DNA from: Candidatus Latescibacterota bacterium
Lineage (GTDB): Bacteria; Latescibacterota; UBA2968; GCA-2709665
NCBI GenBank assembly: GCA_012271065.1
Contig: JAAXHE010000193.1
Location: 1 to 15,870 of the forward strand
DNA length: 15,870 nucleotides
Reading direction: 5' to 3'
How positions within the stretch are numbered: the stretch's first letter is position 1; every line of letters begins with the position of its first letter. Positions 1 through 7,374 of this stretch are shown one piece after another. The notes under the pieces are model-generated. The model worked only from the letters and a program-made list of their open reading frames with translations, was not told the origin of the DNA and made no database searches. The position numbers and the translations under genes are program-made.

Positions 1-59
1 TGATTTATTTCGGATTAAGGTTAGTCTCCAGATTCCGATCCGGACCGCTCTCTCTTCTC

Positions 60-1259
60 TCAGGTCAACAATTCACCCATTCTCTTTCCGATCGCTTCCA
101 CGTCCCCTTCCCTCAGGCACATGGGACCGAACCCCAATACGCCCTCGTACACTTCGGCCGTATTGCAGTGAATGCCGGGCTCGCCCTCGATGAGTCGCCG
201 TGCCAGTTCCAGCCCTGAAATTCCTGCCGCGGCTTCGTCGATCTCAACCCGCAGACCGGGAACGGGCCTGCCCGGATCGATCGCCGCGGTTACCCGCACA
301 TTCGGCAGAGTTTCGAGTGCATCCGCGAGACTCCGAATTTCAGCCGACCATCGGGCATGGCGCGCCTCGTCCCCCTCGGCGACGAACAGCCTGAGCGCCG
401 TGATGAGCCCCACGATCTCCTCCTTGCCGACCTTGCATGGTCTCCCGATCCCATGCTGAGGCGCACCCGGCAGCCTATCCTTTTCGATCAGCGAGGGAGG
501 CGGGTTCCAGAGATCGTAAAAAACGTCCTGATCCAGGTGCTGCAGGGCGACGGCCATGACCAGTTCTTTCCGACCGCAAAGGATCCCGGAACTCTGCGGC
601 CCGCGAATGGTCTTTCCTCCGCTGAAACAGACCACGTCCGCCCCGGCTTCGACAAATCGCTGGAGGTTCGTCTGGGGCGGGAGCTGTCCGGCGGCGTCCA
701 CGACAACCGGCACACCCCGATCGTGGGCTGCTTTCACGACGTCCGTCAGGTCCGGGCGCGCCCGCGCATTCATCACATATGCGACCGCGGCGGTCCGGTC
801 GGTAATCGCATCGGCAATCTCCCAGGCTTCCGTATCCCTGACTCCGGCGCCGCTGTACCGGTCGGAAATCCCAACCTCCACGAGCTTAACGCCAACCGCA
901 CGGATGGCGTGGTCGTAGAAGTTCCGGTGGCTCCGCGGGATAATCACCTCGTCCTTCATGCCCCCGGTGTCCGGCAGACGGTTCATCCTGCCAGGGTCCA
1001 GTCCGGTCACGCACGCCGCCACGCCCAGCATGATGCCGGCCGCCGCTCCCGACGTGACGTATCCGGCCTCGGCGCCCGTGATGTCGGCAATGGCCCGGCC
1101 CGCCCAGGCCTGCAGTTCCGCGACATCCACGCAGTGTTGAGAGGCTTCCGCCATGGCCCGCGCCACCTCCGCCGGGAGAATCGACCCGCTCAACCGTGTG
1201 GACGGCCCGGCCGCATTGATAATGGTACGAATACCCAGGCGTTCATAGACGCTGCTCAT
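60..1259 (-). CDS. SelA/DgaE-like PLP-dependent enzyme (aminotransferase class V fold)
   Basis: A 399-residue fold-type I PLP enzyme of the SelA/D-glucosaminate-6-phosphate ammonia-lyase (DgaE) group. The cofactor lysine is visible as K216 in CFSGGKTIRGPQSSG (residues 211-225). The Asp expected to contact the pyridine nitrogen is D188 in VVVDAAGQ. The N-terminal stretch INAAGPSTRLSGS (15-27) and the small-residue cluster TSGAAAG (69-75) are also typical. Related enzymes act on amino sugar acids, amino acids or seryl-tRNA; nothing here fixes the substrate, and the length suits a small-molecule lyase or aldolase. The open frame extends upstream to a GTG at 1325, but ATG 1259 has AGGAGGTGG just upstream and begins the conserved MSSVYERLGIRTIINAAG segment. 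It is transcribed away from the Nudix gene, with a near-consensus promoter and two dyads in the shared 216-bp region. Fold is confident; reaction is not. Confidence 0.85.
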   Translation of the reverse strand: MSSVYERLGIRTIINAAGPSTRLSGSILPAEVARAMAEASQHCVDVAELQAWAGRAIADITGAEAGYVTSGAAAGIMLGVAACVTGLDPGRMNRLPDTGGMKDEVIIPRSHRNFYDHAIRAVGVKLVEVGISDRYSGAGVRDTEAWEIADAITDRTAAVAYVMNARARPDLTDVVKAAHDRGVPVVVDAAGQLPPQTNLQRFVEAGADVVCFSGGKTIRGPQSSGILCGRKELVMAVALQHLDQDVFYDLWNPPPSLIEKDRLPGAPQHGIGRPCKVGKEEIVGLITALRLFVAEGDEARHARWSAEIRSLADALETLPNVRVTAAIDPGRPVPGLRVEIDEAAAGISGLELARRLIEGEPGIHCNTAEVYEGVLGFGPMCLREGDVEAIGKRMGELLT

Positions 1260-1314
1260 CCACCACCTCCTGCCCTTTGAACCGACGCGAAAGACGACGA
1301 GAAACGGCCTGACC

Positions 1315-1329
1315 ACATGTAACACATGT
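1315..1329. promoter_or_regulatory. ACATGT-AAC-ACATGT palindrome, candidate operator
   Basis: Two copies of the self-complementary hexamer ACATGT (1315-1320 and 1324-1329) flank AAC, making a 15-bp palindrome. It lies about 13-27 bases into the predicted SelA-like leader. The GT-N3-AC core loosely resembles operators of FadR-type GntR regulators, but the match is partial. Confidence 0.3.
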
Positions 1330-1334
1330 TGGGA

Positions 1335-1359
1335 CGGTTGATCCGCTCAATATCAACCG
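1335..1359. promoter_or_regulatory. Perfect 8-bp dyad, candidate operator
   Basis: CGGTTGAT (1335-1342) and ATCAACCG (1352-1359) are exact inverted repeats around a 9-bp spacer. The pair covers the -10 and start point of the minus-strand promoter and the -35 of the plus-strand one. This is the size and placement of a dimeric repressor site. No regulator gene is present in the window to pair with it. Confidence 0.4.
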
Positions 1360-1366
1360 CGATATT
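1338..1366 (+). promoter_or_regulatory. Possible divergent promoter of the Nudix gene
   Basis: TTGATC (1338-1343), 17 bp, then GATATT (1361-1366), facing the Nudix gene. Each box matches consensus at about four positions. It interleaves with the stronger minus-strand promoter, so the two would compete for polymerase. A predicted start near 1373 leaves a leader of about 100 bases. Confidence 0.35.
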
Positions 1367-1377
1367 CGGCCTGTCAA
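1349..1377 (-). promoter_or_regulatory. Promoter of the SelA-like gene
   Basis: On the minus strand an exact TTGACA (1377-1372) lies 17 bp from GATATT (1354-1349, four of six consensus bases). The predicted start point is near 1342, giving a leader of about 80 bases to ATG 1259. Both the -10 and the start point fall within the dyad at 1335-1359, so a repressor bound there would block initiation. This is read by eye, not scored. Confidence 0.5.
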
Positions 1378-1379
1378 GC

Positions 1380-1405
1380 CAAAACCTCTCCGTATCAAAA
1401 CCTCT
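1380..1405. repeat. 10-bp direct repeat CAAAACCTCT with a small hairpin
   Basis: CAAAACCTCT occurs at 1380-1389 and again at 1396-1405, a 16-bp period. The second copy also starts a perfect 6-bp stem, CAAAAC (1396-1401) with GTTTTG (1407-1412). The repeats lie directly upstream of the minus-strand -35 and in the plus-strand leader. They could be an activator site or chance. Confidence 0.3.
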
Positions 1406-1475
1406 TGTTTTGCGGCCGCCGGCTGTTTAAATTCAATTCATCCGCAACCCGTTCGACCCGGTTCCTGGGACCTCC

Positions 1476-2240
1476 ATGGAAGTTCTTGAACATACGACCA
1501 ACCCCTTCAACGGCATTGTCATCAGCCCCGACTCCCTTCCCACAGACGACGGGGCATTCAGCAAGCGCCTCGCGCAGTCGTTGAAGATCTGGGAAAAAAA
1601 AGGGTTTCAACTCGTATGGCTGGAAGTGCCCATCGCGAAATCCGAACTCATACCCGTCGCCGTGCAGACGGGTTTCTCGTTTCACCACAGCGGCGAGACG
1701 TATCTCATGATGACCCGGCCGCTGGTCGATAACGCATTCATTCCCGGTTTCGCCACCCACTACATCGGTGCGGGAGGGGTGGTCATCAACGAGAAGAGTG
1801 AGGTGTTGGTTGTCTGCGAAAAACACCGCGGCGGCAGCAGGCCCTACTACAAGCTTCCCGGAGGTGCGCTGCATCCCGGCGAACACCTGGCCGAGGCCGT
1901 CGTACGGGAAATCATGGAAGAAACGGGGGTTCAGACGCGATTTGAAGCCATGGTGTGCTTTCGCCATTGGCACGGATACCGCTACGACAAGTCGGACATC
2001 TATTTCGTCTGCCGCCTCAAGCCGCTTACTTACGAAATTACGCCTCAACCCGAAGAAATCGAAGAATGCGTCTGGATGCCCGTTGAAGATTACCTGACGT
2101 CAGACTACGTCCATACCTTCAACCGGCAGATCGTCAGGGCGGCGCTTGCCAGCCCCGGCGTGGTACTCAGCGACGTGGAAGGTTACAGCGACGGAAGGCG
2201 GCGGGAAATCTTCATGCCGCCGGATCCGGACCGGGTCTGA
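1476..2240 (+). CDS. NUDT6-like Nudix hydrolase with N-terminal pre-Nudix domain
   Basis: A 254-residue Nudix hydrolase, predicted to cleave a nucleoside diphosphate linked to another group. The Nudix box is complete at residues 130-152: G130, E136, R144-E145, E148-E149 and G151-V152 match GX5EX7REUXEEXGU. Residues 1-95 form the pre-Nudix domain seen in human NUDT6 and related plant and animal proteins, recognisable by VWLEVPIAKSELIPVAVQTGF and FHH. The stretch KSDIYFVCRLKPLTYEI after the box also matches that group. Plant relatives act on ADP-ribose or NADH; the substrate here is unknown. The start at ATG 1476 has only a weak ribosome site, but no better one precedes the domain. It is followed 39 bp later by the heparinase-like gene. 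A run of eight A (1594-1601) inside codons for EKK is a possible slippage site, but the frame is intact. Confidence 0.9.
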   Translation: MEVLEHTTNPFNGIVISPDSLPTDDGAFSKRLAQSLKIWEKKGFQLVWLEVPIAKSELIPVAVQTGFSFHHSGETYLMMTRPLVDNAFIPGFATHYIGAGGVVINEKSEVLVVCEKHRGGSRPYYKLPGGALHPGEHLAEAVVREIMEETGVQTRFEAMVCFRHWHGYRYDKSDIYFVCRLKPLTYEITPQPEEIEECVWMPVEDYLTSDYVHTFNRQIVRAALASPGVVLSDVEGYSDGRRREIFMPPDPDRV

Positions 2241-2279
2241 TCCGGCGTCAGCCGGCGCACCGACGAATCAAGGTCAGGT

Positions 2280-4313
2280 ATGAATATTCCGGAATCACTC
2301 TTTCGCCCCATCCTGGAGAACCGGCGGGTTGACGCCAGTCCTGTCGTATCCTCGTTAAAGCGAAATCTCAGGAAAGCCTGCGATGACCACCTCGATCCGG
2401 CCTCGAACGCATACATCGACTATAACGAACGCAAAGCGGACTTCTGGCTGACCAGGCCGGGCGGCCGCCTGCTGCCCAATTCGATCGAGACCCTTGCCGT
2501 GGGCGGCGTTCTCCTTGACGGAAAGTACGCGTCGGAGGCATGCAACATCCTCCGGACGATCGTCAAATACCGTATTGTGGAGAACTGCGGCGGCACGAAC
2601 TACGGGCGCCCGTACAGCACGTGGCGGGACAATTGCCTGGACGCCGGCGCCAGCTCCATGGTTCTGGCCATCGGACTGGACCTGTTACGGCACGAGCTGA
2701 CGGACGCGGATCGCGTAGAAATCGGCACCTATTGCCTTCCGTTCATCGACTATACGCTCGATGACCCGCCGGACCCCGAGGAGAAGCGCCCGGACTGGAA
2801 CATGGCCGCCATCGGACTCATCGGTCTGGGCCTGCTCGGACTCGTACTCCGCGGGTACGGCGTGCTGGACGAGTCCCGGTTCAACGCCGCTCTGGACCTG
2901 TCGAAGAAGCGATGCCTGCTCTTCCTCGAAAAGGGTCACGACGGCGACGGCGCATTCTACGAAGGGCCGGCGTATGGCAGCGCCACATTGCACTACCTCG
3001 CCCCGTTCGCCCTGGCGTTGGCCGCATGCGGGGACCGGGAACTCACGAACCATTCCGGATGGGAACGCATCGCGGAGGGGCTCGCGTACGAACTCATTCC
3101 GGCGACCGGGCGGCCGAATCCGCTGAACGACTGCAACGACGGGTTTCACATCGAATGGCTCGCCCTTCTGGCTTCTCAACAGAACAGCGGTCTCGCCCAG
3201 TGGCTCTGGCAGAGCATCGATAAGCCCCCGGCCGGAGGCGAATACTGGCGCCCGCCGGCCGACGGCTGGAGCGACACCGTTACGCGTTACCTGCTGTACT
3301 TCGACCCGTCGGTAGAGCCCGTGCCGCCCGACCGCCGGGACATACCCAGGGTCCGGCACTTTCGCAACAGGGGCCTTGTGGACGTCCGCTCCGGGTGGGG
3401 GTCCGAAGATTTCTTCCTTTCATTTCTGTGCGACGTCTTCCCGGCGGGAGGGCACCGGCAGGCCGATCGCAATCACTTTGCGCTTCACGCTCTCGGAGAG
3501 AGCTTTGCCTGCGACTCAGGCTACGCCCTCGAACGGCTTCCCGACACCACCGAAGTGCTTCGCCTCGGCGCGCTGGGCGAAGCCCACAATCTGCCTCTGG
3601 TGATGGGTGAGATGCAGCGACGGGGCCCGGCGGGAACGGACGGCATCGTACGCGCGGACATCCGGGGCGACTTCCCCTTCGTCGAATCCGAAGCGGGCGG
3701 CAGCTACGGATGCGCAAAGCGATTCGTCCGGCGCCTGCTCTGCCTTCCGGATGCGCGAGGCGCGCCCGCAGCCGTGATCGTTGTCGACCGCCTGGATTTT
3801 GAAATGCACGACCGGCCGGTCTTGACCTGGCTGCTGCACACCGCCGCCGGCAATCGGCTGGAGTGCGGACGTGACAGGGTATCCATCGTCGGATGCCGGC
3901 GAGAGAACCGATGCGACGTCCAGGTCGCGACGCCGTGGCCGGGCCGGTGGCGCGAAGAGACGTTCCACGACCATCCCAGATTGCGCTACGACTGGTTCTG
4001 GAGCCCTCTGTTCTGCGTTGTCGCGTTCGTACCGTACCACAAAGACATGGCGCCTCCCGAGATCGACGCCGCCGGAACCGCCGCGGGCTGCGCCGTTCGC
4101 ATTCGATCGGGCAACGTGGCCGACACCGTCCTGACCGCGGGGCCTGAGAGTACGTTTACCTGCCACGGCATTCGGACGGATGCGGAGTTCTCGCACGTCC
4201 GAACCGTGGAAGACAAATTCGACTCCGGCCGGCTCGCTGCCGGCTCCATGCTCGAAGTCTCAGGGTGCGCTTTGGTTTCGGAGCCCGGTACCATCGACTA
4301 TCGCCAACTCTGA
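2280..4313 (+). CDS. Heparinase II/III family protein, predicted polysaccharide lyase
   Basis: A 677-residue protein with the two-part layout of heparinase II/III-type lyases. An alpha-helical toroid half (about 1-350) includes DWNMAAIG (172-179) and EGPAYGSATLHYL (228-240). A beta-sheet half starts near 355 with HFRNRGLVDVRSGW. The family signature region is GHRQADRNHF (391-400) followed by HALGESFACDSGY (403-415), where His and Tyr residues are usually catalytic. Family members cleave uronic-acid-containing polysaccharides by beta-elimination, and some relatives act on oligosaccharides. No signal peptide or lipobox is visible, so a cytoplasmic protein acting on imported oligosaccharides is likely, unlike many secreted relatives. 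ATG 2280 follows AAGGTCAGGT. The protein is long for the family but not broken. Family is confident; substrate and actual lyase activity are inferred. Confidence 0.8.
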   Translation: MNIPESLFRPILENRRVDASPVVSSLKRNLRKACDDHLDPASNAYIDYNERKADFWLTRPGGRLLPNSIETLAVGGVLLDGKYASEACNILRTIVKYRIVENCGGTNYGRPYSTWRDNCLDAGASSMVLAIGLDLLRHELTDADRVEIGTYCLPFIDYTLDDPPDPEEKRPDWNMAAIGLIGLGLLGLVLRGYGVLDESRFNAALDLSKKRCLLFLEKGHDGDGAFYEGPAYGSATLHYLAPFALALAACGDRELTNHSGWERIAEGLAYELIPATGRPNPLNDCNDGFHIEWLALLASQQNSGLAQWLWQSIDKPPAGGEYWRPPADGWSDTVTRYLLYFDPSVEPVPPDRRDIPRVRHFRNRGLVDVRSGWGSEDFFLSFLCDVFPAGGHRQADRNHFALHALGESFACDSGYALERLPDTTEVLRLGALGEAHNLPLVMGEMQRRGPAGTDGIVRADIRGDFPFVESEAGGSYGCAKRFVRRLLCLPDARGAPAAVIVVDRLDFEMHDRPVLTWLLHTAAGNRLECGRDRVSIVGCRRENRCDVQVATPWPGRWREETFHDHPRLRYDWFWSPLFCVVAFVPYHKDMAPPEIDAAGTAAGCAVRIRSGNVADTVLTAGPESTFTCHGIRTDAEFSHVRTVEDKFDSGRLAAGSMLEVSGCALVSEPGTIDYRQL

Positions 4314-4346
4314 CGTCTCCGCTCCCGACTGCATTCCGATTATGAC

Positions 4347-4378
4347 CCGGTACACCGGAGCCCGTGCGTTATCGCACG
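4347..4378 (+). other. Two small stem-loops between heparinase-like and SBP56 genes
   Basis: The 125-bp gap carries CCGGT-AC-ACCGG (4347-4358, with a loop too tight to form fully) and CGTGCG-TTAT-CGCACG (4363-4378, a perfect 6-bp stem with a stable-type tetraloop). No T-run follows, so this is not an ordinary terminator. It could mark an mRNA processing or stability boundary. Confidence 0.3.
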
Positions 4379-4438
4379 CCCCCAGTGTACTCGCCACCGC
4401 GAACCTCCTCTATCTCCCATTGGAAGGAACGTGCGACG

Positions 4439-5836
4439 ATGCCACTATGGAAACCCGATCCATCGTTCTACCCATCCCCGAGGATGGCCATGCAGGCTCC
4501 GCCTGAACGATACGGTTACGTATCCGCTCTCAATCCCGGCGGGAACGATCGACCCGACGCGCTGTGCGTGGTGGATCTGGATGCAGAATCTTCCACGTAC
4601 GGTCAAACCGTTTACTCCCTTCAGATGCCGTATAACGGGGACGAACTCCACCACTTCGGCTGGAATGCCTGCAGCTCGGCCCTGTGCCCCTATGCTCCCC
4701 ATCCCCATCTTGAACGCCGCTACCTGATCCTGCCCGCCCTGCGCACGTCACGCATATACATCGTGGATACCAGACCGGACCCCACCAGGCCCCATATCGT
4801 CAAGATCATAGAGCCCGAGGAGCTCATGGCCAGGTCCGGCTACAGCAGGCCCCACACCGTACACTGCGGTCCCGACGCGATCTACGTCAGCGCCCTGGGG
4901 CCGGCCAATGGATCGGACGGGCCGGGGGGGATCTTCCTGCTCGACCACTTCAGCTTCGACGTCATCGGTCCGTGGGAAATCCATCGCGGATCGCAGGAGC
5001 TGGCGTACGACTTCTGGTGGCACCTGGCGGAAGACGTCATGATGAGCAGCGAATGGGGAAAGCCGGAGCAATTCGAGAACGGGGTGGCGCCCGAGGACCT
5101 GCTCGCGAACCGGTACGGCCACCGGCTCCACTTCTGGGACCTCAGAAAGCGCCGGCTCGATCAGACCGTCGACATCGGCCCGGAGAATCAGATGCTCCTG
5201 GAACTGCGCCCGGCTCACGATCCGCGGAAGACCTACGGATTCGCAGGCGTGGTCGTCAGCACGGCAGACCTGTCCGCGTCCATCTGGACCTGGTTCCGCG
5301 AAAACGACGCCTGGCGAATGCGGAAGGTGATCTCGATTCCCGCCGTGCCGGCCAGCGCGGCCGACCTGCCGCCGATGTTGAAAGCATTCGAAGCCGTACC
5401 GCCCCTGGTCACCGACATCGACCTCTCGCTGGACGACAGGTTTCTCTACGTTTCATGCTGGGGCCTGGGCGAACTGCATCAGTACGACGTTTCCGATCCG
5501 TTCGAACCGGTATTGACCGGCAAGGTGGAAATCGGGGGCATTGTAAACAAAAAGCCGCACGCAAAGCGTGACGGCTCGTTGTCGGGTGGCCCGCAGATGG
5601 TGGAAATCAGCCGCGACGGCCGGAGGATCTACTTTACCAATTCGCTCTACAGCGCCTGGGACGACCAGTTCTATCCATCCGGAATGGACGGGTGGATGAC
5701 GAAAGCCAATGCCGATAAGGACGGAGGGCTCGAACTTGATCCCGATTTCTTCATCGACTTCGGCGAAACGCGCGTCCACCAGGTCAGATTGGAAGGAGGA
5801 GATGCCTCTACCGACTCTTTCTGCTACCCCTCCTGA
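4439..5836 (+). CDS. Selenium-binding protein (SBP56) / methanethiol oxidase family
   Basis: A 465-residue member of the SBP56/SELENBP1 family, whose characterised members oxidise methanethiol to formaldehyde, sulfide and peroxide, with copper in the Hyphomicrobium enzyme. Family marks run along the whole length: WKPDPSFYPSPR (4-15), GWNACSS (74-80) with C78 at the place of the human reactive cysteine, RIYIVD (105-110), HTVH (139-142), YDFWWH (190-195), SEWG (204-207), SLDDRFLYVSCWGLGELHQYDVSDP, GGPQMVEISRDGRRIYFTNSLYSAWD and the C-terminal GGDASTD. The frame is open further upstream, but ATG 4439 begins the conserved N-terminus and has GGAAGGAA before it. No signal peptide is visible, unlike the periplasmic Hyphomicrobium enzyme. 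Its last 35 bases overlap the next gene. Family is certain; methanethiol as substrate is inference. Confidence 0.93.
   Translation: MPLWKPDPSFYPSPRMAMQAPPERYGYVSALNPGGNDRPDALCVVDLDAESSTYGQTVYSLQMPYNGDELHHFGWNACSSALCPYAPHPHLERRYLILPALRTSRIYIVDTRPDPTRPHIVKIIEPEELMARSGYSRPHTVHCGPDAIYVSALGPANGSDGPGGIFLLDHFSFDVIGPWEIHRGSQELAYDFWWHLAEDVMMSSEWGKPEQFENGVAPEDLLANRYGHRLHFWDLRKRRLDQTVDIGPENQMLLELRPAHDPRKTYGFAGVVVSTADLSASIWTWFRENDAWRMRKVISIPAVPASAADLPPMLKAFEAVPPLVTDIDLSLDDRFLYVSCWGLGELHQYDVSDPFEPVLTGKVEIGGIVNKKPHAKRDGSLSGGPQMVEISRDGRRIYFTNSLYSAWDDQFYPSGMDGWMTKANADKDGGLELDPDFFIDFGETRVHQVRLEGGDASTDSFCYPS
5791..5800 (+). promoter_or_regulatory. Ribosome binding site nested in the SBP56 coding end
   Basis: GGAAGGAGGA lies one base before ATG 5802 of the membrane protein gene, with its AAGGAGG core at normal spacing. 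In the SBP56 frame the same bases encode E452-G453-G454 of the conserved C-terminal EGGD motif. This decides the start of the downstream gene and implies translational coupling. Confidence 0.75.
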
Positions 5837-6464
5837 CTGGCTGGGTCCGTGGCTGGCGATGATCGGCTTCGGCGCCTTTCACGGACTGAATCCCGGCATG
5901 GGCTGGCTGTTCGCCCTGTCCCTGGGGCTCCAGCAGAACAGCGGACGCGCCGTCTGGATCGCGCTCTTTCCCATCGCGGCCGGCCACGCCGCCTCGGTCG
6001 CCCTCGTGGCCGGCTGCGTGCTGGCGGGCCTCCACTTCATTTCCCTGTCCGCCGTGCAGTGGATAACCGCCCTCCTGCTGATCGCCTTCGGGGTCTACAA
6101 GCTGTTCAACTATTACCGGCATCCACGCTGGGTGGGCATGAAGGTAGGGCCCGGAGACCTCTTCTCCTGGTCGTTTCTGATGGCCACCGCACACGGCGCC
6201 GGACTGATGGTCGTTCCCGCCCTGCTGGGTGTGGCGACCGCCGGCCACGGCCATGGCGCGCCGGTTACGAACCCGCCCGCCAACGTCGTTCTGGCCGTTG
6301 GCGTCCATACGTTCGCCATGTGGCTCGTGATGGGCGCCGTCGCTTGGGTCGTCTACCGCAAACTGGGGCTGGCCGTGCTGCGGCGAAACTGGATCAACTT
6401 CGATCTGATCTGGGCGGTCTCCCTGCTCGTCGTGGGGGCCATCGCGCTCGTGACGGCGCTGTAG
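5802..6464 (+). CDS. NicO/UreH-like polytopic membrane protein paired with SBP56
   Basis: A 220-residue integral membrane protein with about six hydrophobic segments (roughly 15-43, 52-77, 83-103, 120-145, 160-185 and 200-220). The first carries GFGAFHGLNPGMGWLFALS (22-40), which resembles the His-containing first helix of NicO/RcnA/UreH-type metal transporters (HALDPDH-like). Further conserved-looking histidines lie in GHA (61-63), TAHGAG (129-134) and GVHTF (167-171), and a loop carries the metal-binding-like GHGHG (148-152). ATG 5802 is set by a strong ribosome site one base upstream; the earlier in-frame starts at 5709 and after lie deep inside SBP56. The 35-bp overlap points to coupled expression and a shared job. 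A role in metal supply or export for SBP56 is inference; thiol, sulfide or small-molecule export is the alternative. Confidence 0.8.
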   Translation: MPLPTLSATPPDWLGPWLAMIGFGAFHGLNPGMGWLFALSLGLQQNSGRAVWIALFPIAAGHAASVALVAGCVLAGLHFISLSAVQWITALLLIAFGVYKLFNYYRHPRWVGMKVGPGDLFSWSFLMATAHGAGLMVVPALLGVATAGHGHGAPVTNPPANVVLAVGVHTFAMWLVMGAVAWVVYRKLGLAVLRRNWINFDLIWAVSLLVVGAIALVTAL

Positions 6465-6501
6465 ACCGCTTCTCCCTGCTTATCGGCTGCCGAACCATCC
6501 G

Positions 6502-7347
6502 TCACCCATCCGGCAGTTTTCCGAGCGCGTCCATAACCGGATCGACGTCGAACACGTAGCCAAACATCAGCGAGACCCGCCACAGCGCAATCTCCTTAGC
6601 CCATTCCTCGGTACAGCTCTCCCCGTTCTCCACGGCCGTTGTCGCCTGCCGGATGGTCGAGCACACGTACCCCAGCCTTCCCATATCCACCATGCCGCCG
6701 GGGCTTGCGAGAAGACACCAGTTGATGGCAAACCCGATATAGATCAGGTGCCAGATTTCCCGCTCACGGCAGACCGCATTCAGTTGATGGGTATTGATCA
6801 CCACGGGCTCGCCGGCTTCCGGAATCGCCTGGGGCGCAAAGTCGATGTGCTTGAACCCCGCCGAAATGTCCGGCTGGTTGTGCGCGCCGGTCATCTGCCT
6901 GCTCCGTTCCGCCTGCCACTGTTTCTTCAGCGTGTCTTCCGCCGCGCCACACGCCGCCTGCGGCTCCTCCCCGGCCATCCCTTTGATACGCTGGTATTCG
7001 TCGTACGACGCGGTATAGCTCTCGCTCGATGCGACGTGGATGACGGAAAGTCCGGCCTGCCTTGCCGCCTGCAGAAGCGGGGGAAAGACGTACTGCGAGA
7101 TCTTCATCGCCCTCGGCAGGTATTCCACCATACGGAACCAGCCGTCGTACGGCGACCCCGGGCCGGGAGGGATTGCGTCCACCAGACCCGGATTCCACGC
7201 GTGCATGCTCACAAGCGCCGTCCTTTCAAGCGGCACGTCGAGCATTCGCGAGGTCCAGCCCGCATAGCCGCGTCCCGGAATGTCGGCGTCCAGGTCCGCG
7301 TCGTGCTGACGGTAGTAGTGCGCTGGCAGCGTTAACGTTTCGCCCAT
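6502..7347 (-). CDS. Isochorismatase-fold protein with altered catalytic triad
   Basis: A 281-residue protein that follows the pattern of the isochorismatase/cysteine hydrolase superfamily: TALVSMHAWNPG (43-54) in place of the usual first strand ending in Asp, LLQAARQAGLSVIHV (91-105), VVINTHQLNAV (182-192), then LIYIGFAINWCLLAS (201-215) with the nucleophile-like C211. In this alignment the catalytic Asp is H49 and the Lys is N185, so only Cys remains of the Asp-Lys-Cys triad. Family members hydrolyse amides, ureas or vinyl ethers; this one may be catalytically different or dead. The length is greater than the usual 180-220 residues, with extra sequence at 1-42 and 106-175. ATG 7347 has AAGGAGG four bases upstream. 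It is separated from the CoA-pathway operon by 210 bp and probably has its own promoter. It converges on the membrane protein gene with a 37-bp gap. Confidence 0.65.
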   Translation of the reverse strand: MGETLTLPAHYYRQHDADLDADIPGRGYAGWTSRMLDVPLERTALVSMHAWNPGLVDAIPPGPGSPYDGWFRMVEYLPRAMKISQYVFPPLLQAARQAGLSVIHVASSESYTASYDEYQRIKGMAGEEPQAACGAAEDTLKKQWQAERSRQMTGAHNQPDISAGFKHIDFAPQAIPEAGEPVVINTHQLNAVCREREIWHLIYIGFAINWCLLASPGGMVDMGRLGYVCSTIRQATTAVENGESCTEEWAKEIALWRVSLMFGYVFDVDPVMDALGKLPDG

Positions 7348-7374
7348 CGAGCCTCCTTCTCTTTGCCTCATTTA

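Noticed and set aside
357..1280. 307-codon open frame on the + strand
   Set aside because: Antisense to the SelA-like gene, which has the PLP-lysine motif and a strong ribosome site; the + frame shows no domain likeness and is Arg/Pro/His rich.
1594..1601. Run of eight A in the Nudix gene as a programmed frameshift site
   Set aside because: The frame is intact through the Nudix box and beyond, and no useful alternate product is visible.
3516..4196. 226-codon open frame on the - strand
   Set aside because: Shadow of the heparinase-like gene; low-complexity composition and no start signal.
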